Assembly: GCA_024693065.1 (NCBI GenBank)
Contig: JAILLP010000009.1
Location: 1-64,000 of the forward strand
Origin: Paludibacteraceae bacterium
Lineage (GTDB): Bacteria > Bacteroidota > Bacteroidia > Bacteroidales > Paludibacteraceae
Reading direction: 5' to 3'
DNA: 64,000 nucleotides
Shown: positions 35,967 through 45,541 of the stretch, piece after piece
Position numbering within the stretch: the first letter of the stretch is position 1
Layout of the letters: every line of letters begins with the position of its first letter
Made by a program: the position numbers and the translations under genes
Notes under the pieces: model-generated
What the model was told of the DNA's origin: nothing
Databases searched by the model: none
The model's input: the letters and a program-made list of their open reading frames with translations, nothing else

Positions 35967-36995
35967 ATGCAAAGAACAGAAATATCCACATTGGGCGAGT
36001 TCGGACTCATCAAGCACCTCACCCAAGACTTCGAACTGAAAAACAGTTCCTCGCTTAAGGGCATAGGCGATGACGCAGCCATCCTAGACTACAAGGAGAA
36101 ACAAGTGTTGGTCACCACAGACCTTCTATTGGAGGGCGTGCACTTCGACCTCACCTACGTGCCATTGAAGCACCTAGGCTACAAATCGGCGGTCGTCAAC
36201 ATCTCCGACATCTGCGCCATGAACGGTAAACCCAAACAGATAACCGTCTCCCTCGGCGTCTCCAAACGGTTCTCCGTGGAGGACATGGAGGAGCTCTACG
36301 CAGGCATACGGTTGGCGTGCGACCACTACGGAGTGGATCTGGTCGGCGGCGACACATCCGCCTCCATGACGGGCCTGACCATCAGCATCACCTGCATCGG
36401 CGAAGGCGAGAAGGGGAAGGTGGTCTGCCGCAACACCGCACAACCCAACGACCTCATCTGCGTGTCGGGCGACCTCGGCGCAGCCTACATGGGACTGTTG
36501 CTCCTCGAACGTGAGAAGAAAATCTTCGCCGGAGACAATTCCATCCAACCCGACTTCGCAGGCAAGGAATACATCATCGAACGACAGCTGAAGCCTGAGG
36601 CTCGGCAGGACATCATCGAGTCGCTGGAGCGCATCAACGTGGTGCCGACCGCCATGATGGACATCTCGGACGGACTCTCCTCCGAACTGTTGCACATCTG
36701 CAAGCAAAGCAATGTGGGTTGCCGCGTCTACGAGGACAGGATCCCGATCGACTACCAAACCGCCGTCATGGCGGAGGAGTTCAACATGAACGTCACCACC
36801 GTCGCCCTGAACGGAGGCGAGGACTACGAACTGCTCTTCACCGTACCGCTGTCGATGAACGACGTGTTCCAGAACCTGCCGGGCATCAAGGTGATCGGAC
36901 ACACGACCGACGCTTCATTAGGCTCTTGCCTCATCACACGCGACGGACAGGAAATCACCCTGAAAGCGCAGGGTTGGAACTCCCTCGAAAAATAA
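35967..36995 (+). CDS. thiL: Thiamine-monophosphate kinase
   Basis: ThiL (342 aa) phosphorylates thiamine monophosphate to the active pyrophosphate. Evidence: TLGEFGLIKHL at the N-terminus, GIGDDAAIL (33-41) and VGGDTSAS in the ATP/Mg site, and MDISDGLSSEL in the C-terminal half. Length is normal. It lies 57 bp upstream of the porE-like gene and may share its transcript. Confidence 0.95.
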   Translation: MQRTEISTLGEFGLIKHLTQDFELKNSSSLKGIGDDAAILDYKEKQVLVTTDLLLEGVHFDLTYVPLKHLGYKSAVVNISDICAMNGKPKQITVSLGVSKRFSVEDMEELYAGIRLACDHYGVDLVGGDTSASMTGLTISITCIGEGEKGKVVCRNTAQPNDLICVSGDLGAAYMGLLLLEREKKIFAGDNSIQPDFAGKEYIIERQLKPEARQDIIESLERINVVPTAMMDISDGLSSELLHICKQSNVGCRVYEDRIPIDYQTAVMAEEFNMNVTTVALNGGEDYELLFTVPLSMNDVFQNLPGIKVIGHTTDASLGSCLITRDGQEITLKAQGWNSLEK

Positions 36996-37052
36996 AAGGC
37001 GCCATTTCACGTTAGATATATTATAGACATAAAAGATACTATTATCTCAGAC

Positions 37053-39032
37053 ATGATTCGACTAACAAAATACCTCATCGGAATATTGCTCCTCTCCCTA
37101 TTCAGTGGATGCTCCGTCAAGTCTAAAATCAGAAAGGCGGACAAGAAATACGAGATCGGAGAATACTATAACGCGGCGAACATCTACAGCAAAGCCTACC
37201 CTAAGGTGAAACTCAAGGATAGACAACTGAAAGCGTACACCGCATTCAAACTGGGGGATTGCTACCGACTCACGAACCTCGACGATAGGGCCGAACGTGC
37301 CTTCGCCAATGCGGTGAAGTTCAACTACAAGGATTCCATCGTCTTCCTGTATTACGCCGACGCGCTGAGGAAGAACCAAAAGATGAAATATGCCATCACA
37401 TTATACGACAGCTATCTGGCGACCCACCCCAACGACCAGCGCGCCATCAACGGCAAGCAATCCGCCGAGGAGGCCGCGGAGTGGGAAAAGAACCCTACCC
37501 GCTACATCGTGAAGAAGGAGGAGTTCTTCTCCTCCAAGAAGGCGGAGTTCAGCCCGGCATTCCCTGGCGGAGACGGTGAGACCGTCTACTTCAACTCCTC
37601 AAGAGAGAACAAGGAGATCGGGGGCGGAAACAGTAAAATCACAGGACTCCGCAACAACGATATCTACACCGCCAAGCGCAACGCCTTGGGGGAATGGGAC
37701 GACATCACACCTGTAGAGGGTGACATCAACTCCGACATGGACGAGGGTTCCGCCTCCTTCAGCGCGGACGGCAAGACGATGTACTTCACCCGTTGCGTCG
37801 CGCAAAAGGGAGAGAGCCGCGGCGCACAGATCTGCTACGTGACCCGCTCCGGCGGCAAATGGGGCAAGGTGAACGAGGTGAAACTATCCCCGGATAGCTC
37901 TATCACATTCGCCCACCCGACCATCTCGCCCGACGATAGATTCCTCTACTTCGTCTCCGACATGCCAGGCGGCTTCGGTGGCAAGGATATCTGGCGAAGC
38001 GAGAAGACCGGCACCTCATTCGGCGCACCGGTCAACCTGGGGCCTTCCATCAACACCAGCGGAGACGAGATGTTCCCTTGCATGAGGGAGAACGGCACGC
38101 TCTACTTCTCCTCCACGGGACACCCGGGCTTCGGCGGACTGGACATCTTCTACGCCAACGAACTGGAGGATGGCTCCTGGACAGTCACCAACATGATGTA
38201 CCCTATCAACTCCAACGGAGACGACTTCGGCATCACCTTCATCCAAGGGAAAGAGAAAGGACTCTTCTCCTCCAACCGTGGGGAGAAGAAAGGATACGAC
38301 AAGATATATTCCTTCGAATTACCTGAGATAGAGTTCCTCATCGACGGCAAGGTGACAGACATGTCCGGCGAGGCGCTGGGCGGTGCCACGGTGCGCATCG
38401 TGGGCGACGACGGTACCAACACGAAGGTGCAGTCCAAGAAGGACGGAACCTTCAAGCTGAGCCTCAACAAGGGCGTCAAGTACGTGCTGTTGGGCAACTG
38501 CAGGGGCTACCTCAACCAGAAGGAGGACGCCGTGACCGTGGACTTGGAAGACTCCAAGACCTTCCCTATCAACTTCACCCTCGCCTCCCTCAGCAAGCCT
38601 GTGGGCTTGGACAACATCTTCTTCGAGTTCGGCAAGGCCACCCTAACGCCTGAATCCTCCGCCGCCTTGGATAAGCTGGTGAAGGTGCTGAACGACAACC
38701 CTAACATCACCATCGAGATCGGAGCCCACACGGACCGTATCGGATCCGCTGACGGCAACCTGCAGCTCTCCGGCAAGCGTGCACAGTCGGTTGTCGACTA
38801 CCTCATCAAGGGGGGCATCGAAGCGGAGCGCCTGACCGCCAAAGGGTACGGAAAGACACAGCCGGTCGTAGTGGACAAGAAGCTCAAGAAGAAATACAAC
38901 TTCCTGAAGGAGGAGGCTGCCCTCGACGAGGAGTACATCGAGACCCTGACGGACGAGCAGAAGGAGATCGCGGACTCCATCAACCGACGCACCGAGTTCC
39001 GCGTGCTGAAGACCACCTACAAGATGTACTAA
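37053..39032 (+). CDS. porE: PorE-like T9SS lipoprotein: TPR, PD40 propeller, CRD, OmpA domain
   Basis: A 659-aa lipoprotein. The signal ends in LFSGC (C20). TPR-like helices span about 25-150, a WD40/PD40 beta-propeller about 170-420 (FSPAFPGGDGETVYFNSS, YFVSDMPGGFGGKDIWRS), a carboxypeptidase-regulatory domain about 427-510, and an OmpA C-terminal peptidoglycan-binding domain about 525-625 (GAHTDRIGSADGN, LSGKRAQSVVDYL). This exact order is that of PorE (PG1058) of Porphyromonas, an essential T9SS component that tethers the machine to the cell wall. It fits the T9SS cargo proteins encoded earlier in the window. The assignment is by architecture, not by alignment. Confidence 0.85.
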   Translation: MIRLTKYLIGILLLSLFSGCSVKSKIRKADKKYEIGEYYNAANIYSKAYPKVKLKDRQLKAYTAFKLGDCYRLTNLDDRAERAFANAVKFNYKDSIVFLYYADALRKNQKMKYAITLYDSYLATHPNDQRAINGKQSAEEAAEWEKNPTRYIVKKEEFFSSKKAEFSPAFPGGDGETVYFNSSRENKEIGGGNSKITGLRNNDIYTAKRNALGEWDDITPVEGDINSDMDEGSASFSADGKTMYFTRCVAQKGESRGAQICYVTRSGGKWGKVNEVKLSPDSSITFAHPTISPDDRFLYFVSDMPGGFGGKDIWRSEKTGTSFGAPVNLGPSINTSGDEMFPCMRENGTLYFSSTGHPGFGGLDIFYANELEDGSWTVTNMMYPINSNGDDFGITFIQGKEKGLFSSNRGEKKGYDKIYSFELPEIEFLIDGKVTDMSGEALGGATVRIVGDDGTNTKVQSKKDGTFKLSLNKGVKYVLLGNCRGYLNQKEDAVTVDLEDSKTFPINFTLASLSKPVGLDNIFFEFGKATLTPESSAALDKLVKVLNDNPNITIEIGAHTDRIGSADGNLQLSGKRAQSVVDYLIKGGIEAERLTAKGYGKTQPVVVDKKLKKKYNFLKEEAALDEEYIETLTDEQKEIADSINRRTEFRVLKTTYKMY

Positions 39033-39033
39033 C

Positions 39034-39186
39034 ATGGCCCGAGGCAGAAGCAGGAAAGCAGTAGGAGGCAATCCGAAGAACCCGTTCCGATTCAACTCGA
39101 ACAGCAAAAAAACTTCGGGCGGAAAGCGAATCGGCAAATCCAAGCCCGAAAAGGCTAATAATATGCTGAATAGGAGGGTGAAGTGA
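39034..39186 (+). CDS. 50-aa very basic small protein after porE
   Basis: The ATG lies one base after the porE stop (39030-39032) and the frame runs 50 codons to TGA at 39184-39186. The protein begins MARGRSRKAVGG and ends NNMLNRRVK. It contains 7 Arg and 9 Lys against a single acidic residue, so its net charge is about +15. There are no hydrophobic segments. The tight spacing suggests translation together with porE. The composition points to RNA, DNA or peptidoglycan/LPS contact, but I recognise no family. It could also be a chance frame, though GC and codon choice match porE. Confidence 0.5.
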   Translation: MARGRSRKAVGGNPKNPFRFNSNSKKTSGGKRIGKSKPEKANNMLNRRVK

Positions 39187-39223
39187 AAGAATCACAGCGT
39201 TAGCTATAATAAAAATAGAATCA

Positions 39224-40036
39224 ATGAACAATAAAGACTTTTGGAACGATATAAATTCGATCATAGACGAAGGATTTTCGTCCGAGGGTCTATCAAAACT
39301 AGAGTCCTATGCAGAACAATTCATCAGCGGAAGGCTTGTATATCAACGATTTTCACCGGCAGAACAGCATGGCTGCATTGCGGGAGGTCCGACGCATGTC
39401 ATTGCATCCTTACTCGCGGGAGCAGATGTTGCGGCAAATATCGGAGTTCAAGAACCATTCGATTACCAAGAAGAATGCAAACGAGGAAAGGCGCAGGAAG
39501 CAATAATAGAACAATGGGCAAAGAAAACAGGATGCTGGTATGATGATACTGATGTGTTCTTTCGTAAAAGTTTTGGAGAAAATATTGCGGAAGGAGGGGA
39601 GGCCTTGGTTTATAAATATGGCAATGACTTGTTGAAAACAATCGGATTAGATTATTATATCCAACCTATTTTAGCTTTAGACCGTATAAGTTTGCATAAT
39701 AGGATGTTCCCTGAAACAAATTTGTTGATTTTGGGATATGGTAGGAAACAAAACGGCGAATGGCAGGTTGTTGCCAGTCAACCATATGTGCAAGGAAGTC
39801 AGATGGATGATGGTCAGATTTTTGAATTTGCACAGAAATTAGGTTTTCAGCTGATAAACCCGAGGAATTGGACTTTTGCGACGCCCGAAATCTATTTGAG
39901 TGACCTTCACGATGAGAATGTGATTCTTTCCAAAGAGGGTAATGTGTTTGTGGTAGATTGTGACGTGCGCATCAACATACCAGAGCTGCGTTGCGGTGGC
40001 ACACGGACACTGACAACGAATGTTGAATTTAGATGA
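39224..40036 (+). CDS. Polyvalent-protein-type kinase-fold protein
   Basis: A 270-aa protein. The C-terminal half matches the kinase fold described from phage and plasmid polyvalent proteins: GGEALVYKYG (ATP-side lysine region), a hinge-like VVASQPYVQG, then YLSDLHDENVIL (catalytic-loop Asp and Asn) and VFVVDCDVRI (metal Asp). The N-terminal half has a HGCIAGGPTHVIASLLAG segment and is otherwise unknown. AT-richer codon use than porE marks the edge of an accessory region. The target of phosphorylation, if any, is unknown. Confidence 0.55.
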   Translation: MNNKDFWNDINSIIDEGFSSEGLSKLESYAEQFISGRLVYQRFSPAEQHGCIAGGPTHVIASLLAGADVAANIGVQEPFDYQEECKRGKAQEAIIEQWAKKTGCWYDDTDVFFRKSFGENIAEGGEALVYKYGNDLLKTIGLDYYIQPILALDRISLHNRMFPETNLLILGYGRKQNGEWQVVASQPYVQGSQMDDGQIFEFAQKLGFQLINPRNWTFATPEIYLSDLHDENVILSKEGNVFVVDCDVRINIPELRCGGTRTLTTNVEFR

Positions 40037-40080
40037 AAAGGTTTGCCTGAATTTTTCAGTCAGCGACTGGAAAATCCACA

Positions 40081-40266
40081 TTGAGACAACTAAATGTTTT
40101 TACGGAAGAGGAGATTGGGTACGCAGTGCGTACACAATTCAGTTGGACGCATATACGTTCGCTTTCCGCTTTGACAGGTCCACTTGCTCGTCAGTTTTAT
40201 ATGGAGATTGACGGCAAGTCACTGGAAGAAGTGTTGGAACGCTCTTATATTATCACATTGAATTAA
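40081..40266 (+). pseudogene. Relic of a DUF1016/YhcG-type PD-(D/E)XK nuclease
   Basis: The frame reads TQFSWTHIRSLSALTGPLARQFYMEI, given here only by its ends TQFSWTHIRSL and PLARQFYMEI. These match the conserved (R/T)QLSWTH-x-x-x-L and (R/K)-x-FY core of the DUF1016 N-terminal domain. The start-proximal part and the whole C-terminal nuclease domain are missing and a stop follows at once. It is a gene fragment of about 60 codons. Confidence 0.55.
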
Positions 40267-40298
40267 GTGTTGAATCATTATATTCTGATGAATTTATG

Positions 40299-40306
40299 TA
40301 TCTTTG
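40299..40306 (+). promoter_or_regulatory. Promoter -7 box upstream of the candidate ncRNA
   Basis: TATCTTTG is an exact -7 element. A transcript from it would start near 40313 and run through the structured region ending at 40551. No coding frame is served. Confidence 0.4.
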
Positions 40307-40409
40307 TATACTGAGATGAGTTTTTGTTGAACCAATATTATTAAACAAGAAACAGAAATATTTTAAAATAACATAGTATTAATCATAGCGTTTGCTATTT
40401 ATTCGGTAG

Positions 40410-40551
40410 CGTCTTAAACCTGAGAAATTTAAAATGTTAATACACGAATAAGTCAGTGAATGCCTGCGCTTGGGCGTGGGCTTGACTTATCTGTATTAAC
40501 GGGCATCTCAGGGCCTAAGACGTGGATAATGTTCAGGTCCACGTTTTTTTT
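40410..40551 (+). ncRNA. Candidate structured ncRNA with intrinsic terminator (6S-like layout)
   Basis: Nested complementary arms form one long interrupted hairpin: CGTCTTA (40410-40416) with TAAGACG (40516-40522); CCTGAG (40419-40424) with CTCAGG (40507-40512); GTTAATACA (40436-40444) with TGTATTAAC (40492-40500); ATAAGTCA (40448-40455) with TGACTTAT (40483-40490); GCCTGCGC (40462-40469) with GCGTGGGC (40474-40481), loop TTGG. A separate terminator follows: ACGTGGA (40520-40526) with TCCACGT (40538-40544) and eight T. The closing stem, asymmetric central bubble (11 nt against 6) and apical stem recall 6S RNA, but it is shorter than usual and I saw no sequence proof. It could instead be a mobile-element or regulatory RNA. 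Confidence 0.5.
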
Positions 40552-40625
40552 GCCCCAAGGATACCCGTTTTGCCGAAGATAAGGATTGGAAGGATATGCA
40601 TCCCTAATGGCATATCCGGTGCTGT

Positions 40626-40653
40626 GTAGAGACACAATACATTGAGTCTCTAC
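40626..40653. repeat. REP-like GTAGAGAC palindrome
   Basis: GTAGAGAC (40626-40633) pairs with GTCTCTAC (40646-40653). The same arm occurs at 29705 and 35828. It lies just upstream of the type III restriction-modification genes and has no T-run. Confidence 0.6.
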
Positions 40654-40709
40654 GGTGTGCGAATTCCGACCGTTTATGGATAAGTTAAACGCCCAAACGT
40701 GTGGAGAAA

Positions 40710-42584
40710 ATGATAAAAGAGATAAAAGCGCAAAACGAGAAGGCGACCTCGAACGATAGAGTTTTACAAAAACTTCATGCGGATTTTCCGCAGTGTTTCG
40801 ATAAAGAGGGAAAATTTGATTTGGATAAATTCCAAAGTTTGGTACAAAACGAGGTGGATATTACCCACGAGGGCTATGATTTGAATTTCTTGGGAAAGAA
40901 CTATGCCAACCTAATAGCTAGCACCGAGACGGAAACGGTCATCCAACCAGACATAGAACACAACTCTTTGCCAGAAAACGCTAATAGTCAGAATGTTTAT
41001 ATTAGTGGTGACAATCTCGATGCGCTAAAACATCTGCTTAAATCATACAATGGTAAGGTTAAATGTATATATATAGATCCTCCGTATAATACTGGTTCTG
41101 ATGGGTTTGTGTATAATGATCGATTCAACTTCACGTCCGATCAGTTACAGACAAAACTTGGAGTTTCGGAAGAGAAAGCAAAACGTATTCTTGACCTGTG
41201 TACCCGAGGTTCTGCTTCACATTCTGCATGGCTCATGTTTATGGCACCAAGACTAATGCTTGCCCGTGACTTGCTAACGGAAGATGGTGTTATTTTTATT
41301 AGTATTGATGATAATGAACAAGCTAATCTCAAATTGCTTTGTGATAGCATATTTGGCGAAGAAAACCTTGTTTCTCAATTAATGTGGGAGAGTAAATATA
41401 CTGTTTCAAATGATTCTCAATATGTTTCTGGTCAGCATGAATACGTTTTATTTTATGCAAAAGGGAAAGAATCTTTCGTCATTGGAAGACTGGAACGAAG
41501 TGAGGATCAAAATAGCAGTTATATAAACAGAGATAATGATCCTAAAGGACCATGGAAACCAACACCTTTACACGCAAAAAGTGGTACCGAGAATTCAAAA
41601 TATGAAGTTACATTTTCAAATGGTATAACATGGCGTTGCCCACAAGGTCGTTATCCTAGATATTCAAAAGACACATTGTTAAACCTATATGAAAGAGGAG
41701 AGTTGTATTTTAATAAGAATGGAGGAGTTGACAAAAAAACTTATCTTGAAGATGTGTCAAAAAAAGGTGTGGTTCCAGGAAGTGTATTGCATTACGATAT
41801 AGTTGGTCATACACATGGAAATAATGAAGAATTAGCTGAACTGATAGGAAAGGGAATGTTTGATAACCCCAAAGGAATAAGATTAATAAAACATTTGTCG
41901 AAATTATCCAATTTAAACAAAGATTCAGACATTATTCTTGATTTCTTCTCGGGCTCAGCCACTACCGCTCATGCAGTTATGAAACTAAATGCAGAGGATA
42001 ATGGCCAACGTAGATTTATTATGGTTCAGATCCCTGATAAGACGTCCAAAGACAGCGAGGCAAACAAGGCGGGGTATTTTACCATCGATCAAATCGGACA
42101 GGAACGCATCCGCCGTGCGGCTGTCAAAATTAAATCCGAGTACACGAATTGCCAGTGTGATTTCGGTTTCAAACACTACACTCTACAAGATGTTCCGCAA
42201 AACACCCTCGACAGAATGGAAACATACGATCCGAATGGAATGTATGCTGACACCGATATTTTGCAAAAATTTGGCAAGGAAACCGTTTTAGCAACATGGT
42301 TGGTGAAAGATGGTTATGGGTTCAATGATGCAAATCCTTTGCCTTTGGCCAACTACACTGCCTATTATTGCGGCAATCACCTCTATTTGATTGATGGCGA
42401 AAGATTTGACGAAAATGCCATAGTTGCTCTTGTTGACAAATATGGGAAAGAGCCGTCATTCTGTCCTGAAAATGTAATATTGTTTGGTTATAGTTTTACC
42501 TACACACAGACCGAGATGATAAGAAAGAACCTTTCCGCAGTGAAGAAGCTGGAAAGGAACATTAACCTTGATATTCGCTATTAA
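40710..42584 (+). CDS. mod: Type III restriction-modification methyltransferase (Mod)
   Basis: A 624-aa adenine-N6 methyltransferase of the type III system. The catalytic motif is IYIDPPYNTG (about 121-130) and the SAM-binding motif LDFFSGSATTAHAVM lies near residue 415, giving the beta-class order with the target-recognition region in between. The start is the ATG at 40710 because GGAG stands 5 nt upstream; a GTG at 40701 is possible. No simple sequence repeat was found in the gene, so there is no sign of phase variation. It is 2 nt upstream of res. Confidence 0.92.
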   Translation: MIKEIKAQNEKATSNDRVLQKLHADFPQCFDKEGKFDLDKFQSLVQNEVDITHEGYDLNFLGKNYANLIASTETETVIQPDIEHNSLPENANSQNVYISGDNLDALKHLLKSYNGKVKCIYIDPPYNTGSDGFVYNDRFNFTSDQLQTKLGVSEEKAKRILDLCTRGSASHSAWLMFMAPRLMLARDLLTEDGVIFISIDDNEQANLKLLCDSIFGEENLVSQLMWESKYTVSNDSQYVSGQHEYVLFYAKGKESFVIGRLERSEDQNSSYINRDNDPKGPWKPTPLHAKSGTENSKYEVTFSNGITWRCPQGRYPRYSKDTLLNLYERGELYFNKNGGVDKKTYLEDVSKKGVVPGSVLHYDIVGHTHGNNEELAELIGKGMFDNPKGIRLIKHLSKLSNLNKDSDIILDFFSGSATTAHAVMKLNAEDNGQRRFIMVQIPDKTSKDSEANKAGYFTIDQIGQERIRRAAVKIKSEYTNCQCDFGFKHYTLQDVPQNTLDRMETYDPNGMYADTDILQKFGKETVLATWLVKDGYGFNDANPLPLANYTAYYCGNHLYLIDGERFDENAIVALVDKYGKEPSFCPENVILFGYSFTYTQTEMIRKNLSAVKKLERNINLDIRY

Positions 42585-42586
42585 CC

Positions 42587-45541
42587 ATGGAGATAAAGTA
42601 TGAAAGCGGACTGCCTCACCAGCAAAAGGCTGTGGATGCTATCGTGAAGGTTTTTGAGAATGTACAATTCCAAAGATCTGCACAACTATATGATAATCCT
42701 ACATTTGATTTAACTGACGGTGAAATTGCGGAGAATATTAACTCGATACAGTCTCAAAAAGAAAATAATGTCTATGCAGAATATCGAAAAGCTTCTAACA
42801 TACAAGAAAATACATCTCTGCATCTAGACATCAAAATGGAGACTGGTACAGGTAAAACCTATGTATATACACATGCCATTTATGAACTTCACAAACGATT
42901 CGGAATCAACAAATTCATTGTTGCCGTGCCATCGCTGGCGATTAAGGAGGGTGCCAAGTCATTTATGGCTGATGCCGATGTGAAGCGCCATTTCTGCACT
43001 GGTCGAGCGTATGAAACAGAATTGAATTTGTTTGTACTGAAAGCAGTGCAGGCAAAGAAAGGAAAACGATTCTTTCCATCTGCGGTACGTGAGTTTGTTA
43101 ATGGTTCAAGCCAATTGACCAATCAGATTTATGTCTTATTGCTTAATTCCCAATTGCTTACTGGAGGTAATATGCTTACTCGTGATGACTATGATAATGG
43201 AGCATACAGTTTCCATCGTCCACTCGATGCGATAAAGGCTACACGTCCGTTCTTGATAATTGACGAACCACACCGATTTTCTCGTGACCAGAAAGCATAT
43301 TCTGCAATTATGGAACAGATTATGCCCCAGTGCATCATACGATTTGGTGCAACTTTCCCCGAAATAGCTATTGGCAAAGGGAAGAACAAAGTGATTAGAA
43401 AGGATTATGAAAATCTACTATATAATTTGAACGCATGCCAAGCGTTTAATCAAGGGCTTGTAAAAGGTGTAGAAAAGGAACATTTTGAATCACCAGACAA
43501 GAAGGCTGAAAAGATTAAAGTAATACAAATAAATAGCAAAGAATCGGTTGTGTTTGAATATATCACAATCAATGGAAAACAATCAAAAACATTGTATAAA
43601 AACGATTCTTTAGCTACGTTAACACCTGATATGGAAGGACTGAATATTTCGGTCATAGGTAAGGACTTCGTAGAATTCAGCAATGGCCAAATCAAACGGA
43701 AAGGCGAAGAGTTTGACGTATCAGCAATGGCTGGCTCATATCAGGAGGCAATGATGAAACTTGCATTGGATCGTCACTTTGAGACGGAACGTAAGAATTT
43801 CAACCAATCGCAACGCATCAAGACTTTAGCGCTATTCTTCATTGATGATATACAGTCGTTCAGGGGAGATGACAACGGAGGAAACGCATGGTTACGCGAA
43901 ACGTTTAATCGACTCTTAAAAGATAAGATAGAGAAAGAACTGAAAAATGATAATTCAACTGAATATGCAGAATTCCTACAGTCAAGTTTAGAAAACTTAA
44001 ACAATTGCTCGGCTGGTTATTTCGCACAAGACAACAGTGATAGCGATGAGGCTGTGGCAAAGGAAGTGGATGATATTTTGAGGAACAAGAAACAACTGTT
44101 ATCGTTCAAGAACATTGATGGAGATTGGAATGTTCGTCGGTTCCTATTTTCGAAATGGACACTAAAAGAAGGTTGGGACAATCCCAATGTTTTTACTATA
44201 ACAAAATTGCGTTCGTCTGGTAGTGAGATAAGCAAGATTCAGGAGGTGGGTCGTGGTTTGCGATTACCTGTAGATGAGTATGGAAATCGTCAGTATGGGG
44301 ATTTTTGGCTCAATTACATTGTTGATTTCACAGAAGCTGATTTTGCGGATAAACTCACAGCGGAAATTAATGGTGATATTCCGTTTGAAAACGCTATGTA
44401 TATCAGCGATGAACAATTGGAGAAGGTTGCAGCGAAGAGGAATACAAATAAGATTAATTTATTTATAGATCTACTTCAAAATGGATATGTTGATACAGAA
44501 AAGAAAATTATACAGGAAAAGATAACGTCCTTTTATGAAGCATATCCGGAATTTAAACCAGCTGAAGGAGTGAATTCAACAAAGGTTCGCAACCGTAATA
44601 AGCAGAGACCGCCGATAGTCACTATCCGTGCTGAAAAATACAAGGAGTTGAAAGAGCTTTGGGAAAAAATTAATCAGAAGTATGTCATCTGTTTTAAAAA
44701 AGAGCTTAATGATCGGATTGAAGATGGTTTTCAACTGCAGGAAGGCGCATTTAATCATGTTGTAATCAGTAGCCATCGAGACAGAGTACAAGTGTCTGAA
44801 AGCGAAGCTTGTATAACACATGACCCTGCCGTTCAATATGCAATGCATAGCAAAGAAATCCCTTATAATCAGTTTTTAAAGCGTATCAGTAAAGCAACTT
44901 CACTACCAATCCGTCTGATTCACAATAAAGTTGCGGAGTATTTTAAAAAATATCCTCCATATGCTTCATCTTATATCAATGAAAGTTCGATGAGCAATTT
45001 CATCTCACAATTCAATGATTGGAAAATTGAAAATGTGAAAGGTTTGTTGAATTACCAGCAAGCACATTATAATTCTAAAGAAACCGCACTTACAGATGTA
45101 AATGGTAAGTTGTGTGCGGAGATTGCCCAAGGTTTGGTTGGAATCTCGTTAGAAAATGGTTCACCATCGTCAAAGTATCTTTACGAAGAACTTGCCTACG
45201 ATTCAGAGTTGGAAAAGAAAAATATTATTACAGACATAGATGACGTAGTGGTTTTTGGCAAAATTCCTCGCAGAAGTATAGCCATACCAACAGTTATGGA
45301 CAATTACAGCCCTGATTTCATGTACGTAGTAAGACGCAAAGACGGCAAAAAAGAATTAAATGTCGTGATTGAGACAAAGGGTGTTGAAGGAAAATCATCG
45401 TTGCGTAAAGATGAACAACTTAGAATTGATTGTGCTGAGATGTTCTTTAAGCAACTACAAATTGATGGTTACGAGGTGAAATTCAGAACACAGATTAACA
45501 ATGAAGAGATGAAAAAGATTGTGGGAGATTTGATAAAGTGA
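42587..45541 (+). CDS. res: Type III restriction enzyme, helicase-nuclease (Res)
   Basis: A 984-aa subunit of the type III system that translocates and cuts DNA together with Mod. It has an SF2 helicase core with Walker A METGTGKTY (84-92) and motif II IIDEPH (about 225), then EVGRGLRLPV (motif VI region). The C-terminal PD-(D/E)XK nuclease is visible as YSPDFMYVV followed by VVIETKG (about 905-930). It is full length and intact. AT-rich codon use contrasts with the core genes and suggests acquisition as a unit with mod. Confidence 0.92.
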   Translation: MEIKYESGLPHQQKAVDAIVKVFENVQFQRSAQLYDNPTFDLTDGEIAENINSIQSQKENNVYAEYRKASNIQENTSLHLDIKMETGTGKTYVYTHAIYELHKRFGINKFIVAVPSLAIKEGAKSFMADADVKRHFCTGRAYETELNLFVLKAVQAKKGKRFFPSAVREFVNGSSQLTNQIYVLLLNSQLLTGGNMLTRDDYDNGAYSFHRPLDAIKATRPFLIIDEPHRFSRDQKAYSAIMEQIMPQCIIRFGATFPEIAIGKGKNKVIRKDYENLLYNLNACQAFNQGLVKGVEKEHFESPDKKAEKIKVIQINSKESVVFEYITINGKQSKTLYKNDSLATLTPDMEGLNISVIGKDFVEFSNGQIKRKGEEFDVSAMAGSYQEAMMKLALDRHFETERKNFNQSQRIKTLALFFIDDIQSFRGDDNGGNAWLRETFNRLLKDKIEKELKNDNSTEYAEFLQSSLENLNNCSAGYFAQDNSDSDEAVAKEVDDILRNKKQLLSFKNIDGDWNVRRFLFSKWTLKEGWDNPNVFTITKLRSSGSEISKIQEVGRGLRLPVDEYGNRQYGDFWLNYIVDFTEADFADKLTAEINGDIPFENAMYISDEQLEKVAAKRNTNKINLFIDLLQNGYVDTEKKIIQEKITSFYEAYPEFKPAEGVNSTKVRNRNKQRPPIVTIRAEKYKELKELWEKINQKYVICFKKELNDRIEDGFQLQEGAFNHVVISSHRDRVQVSESEACITHDPAVQYAMHSKEIPYNQFLKRISKATSLPIRLIHNKVAEYFKKYPPYASSYINESSMSNFISQFNDWKIENVKGLLNYQQAHYNSKETALTDVNGKLCAEIAQGLVGISLENGSPSSKYLYEELAYDSELEKKNIITDIDDVVVFGKIPRRSIAIPTVMDNYSPDFMYVVRRKDGKKELNVVIETKGVEGKSSLRKDEQLRIDCAEMFFKQLQIDGYEVKFRTQINNEEMKKIVGDLIK

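Noticed and set aside
40701-42584. Phase-variable mod gene
   Set aside because: No homopolymer or short tandem repeat long enough for slippage is present in the frame or its promoter.
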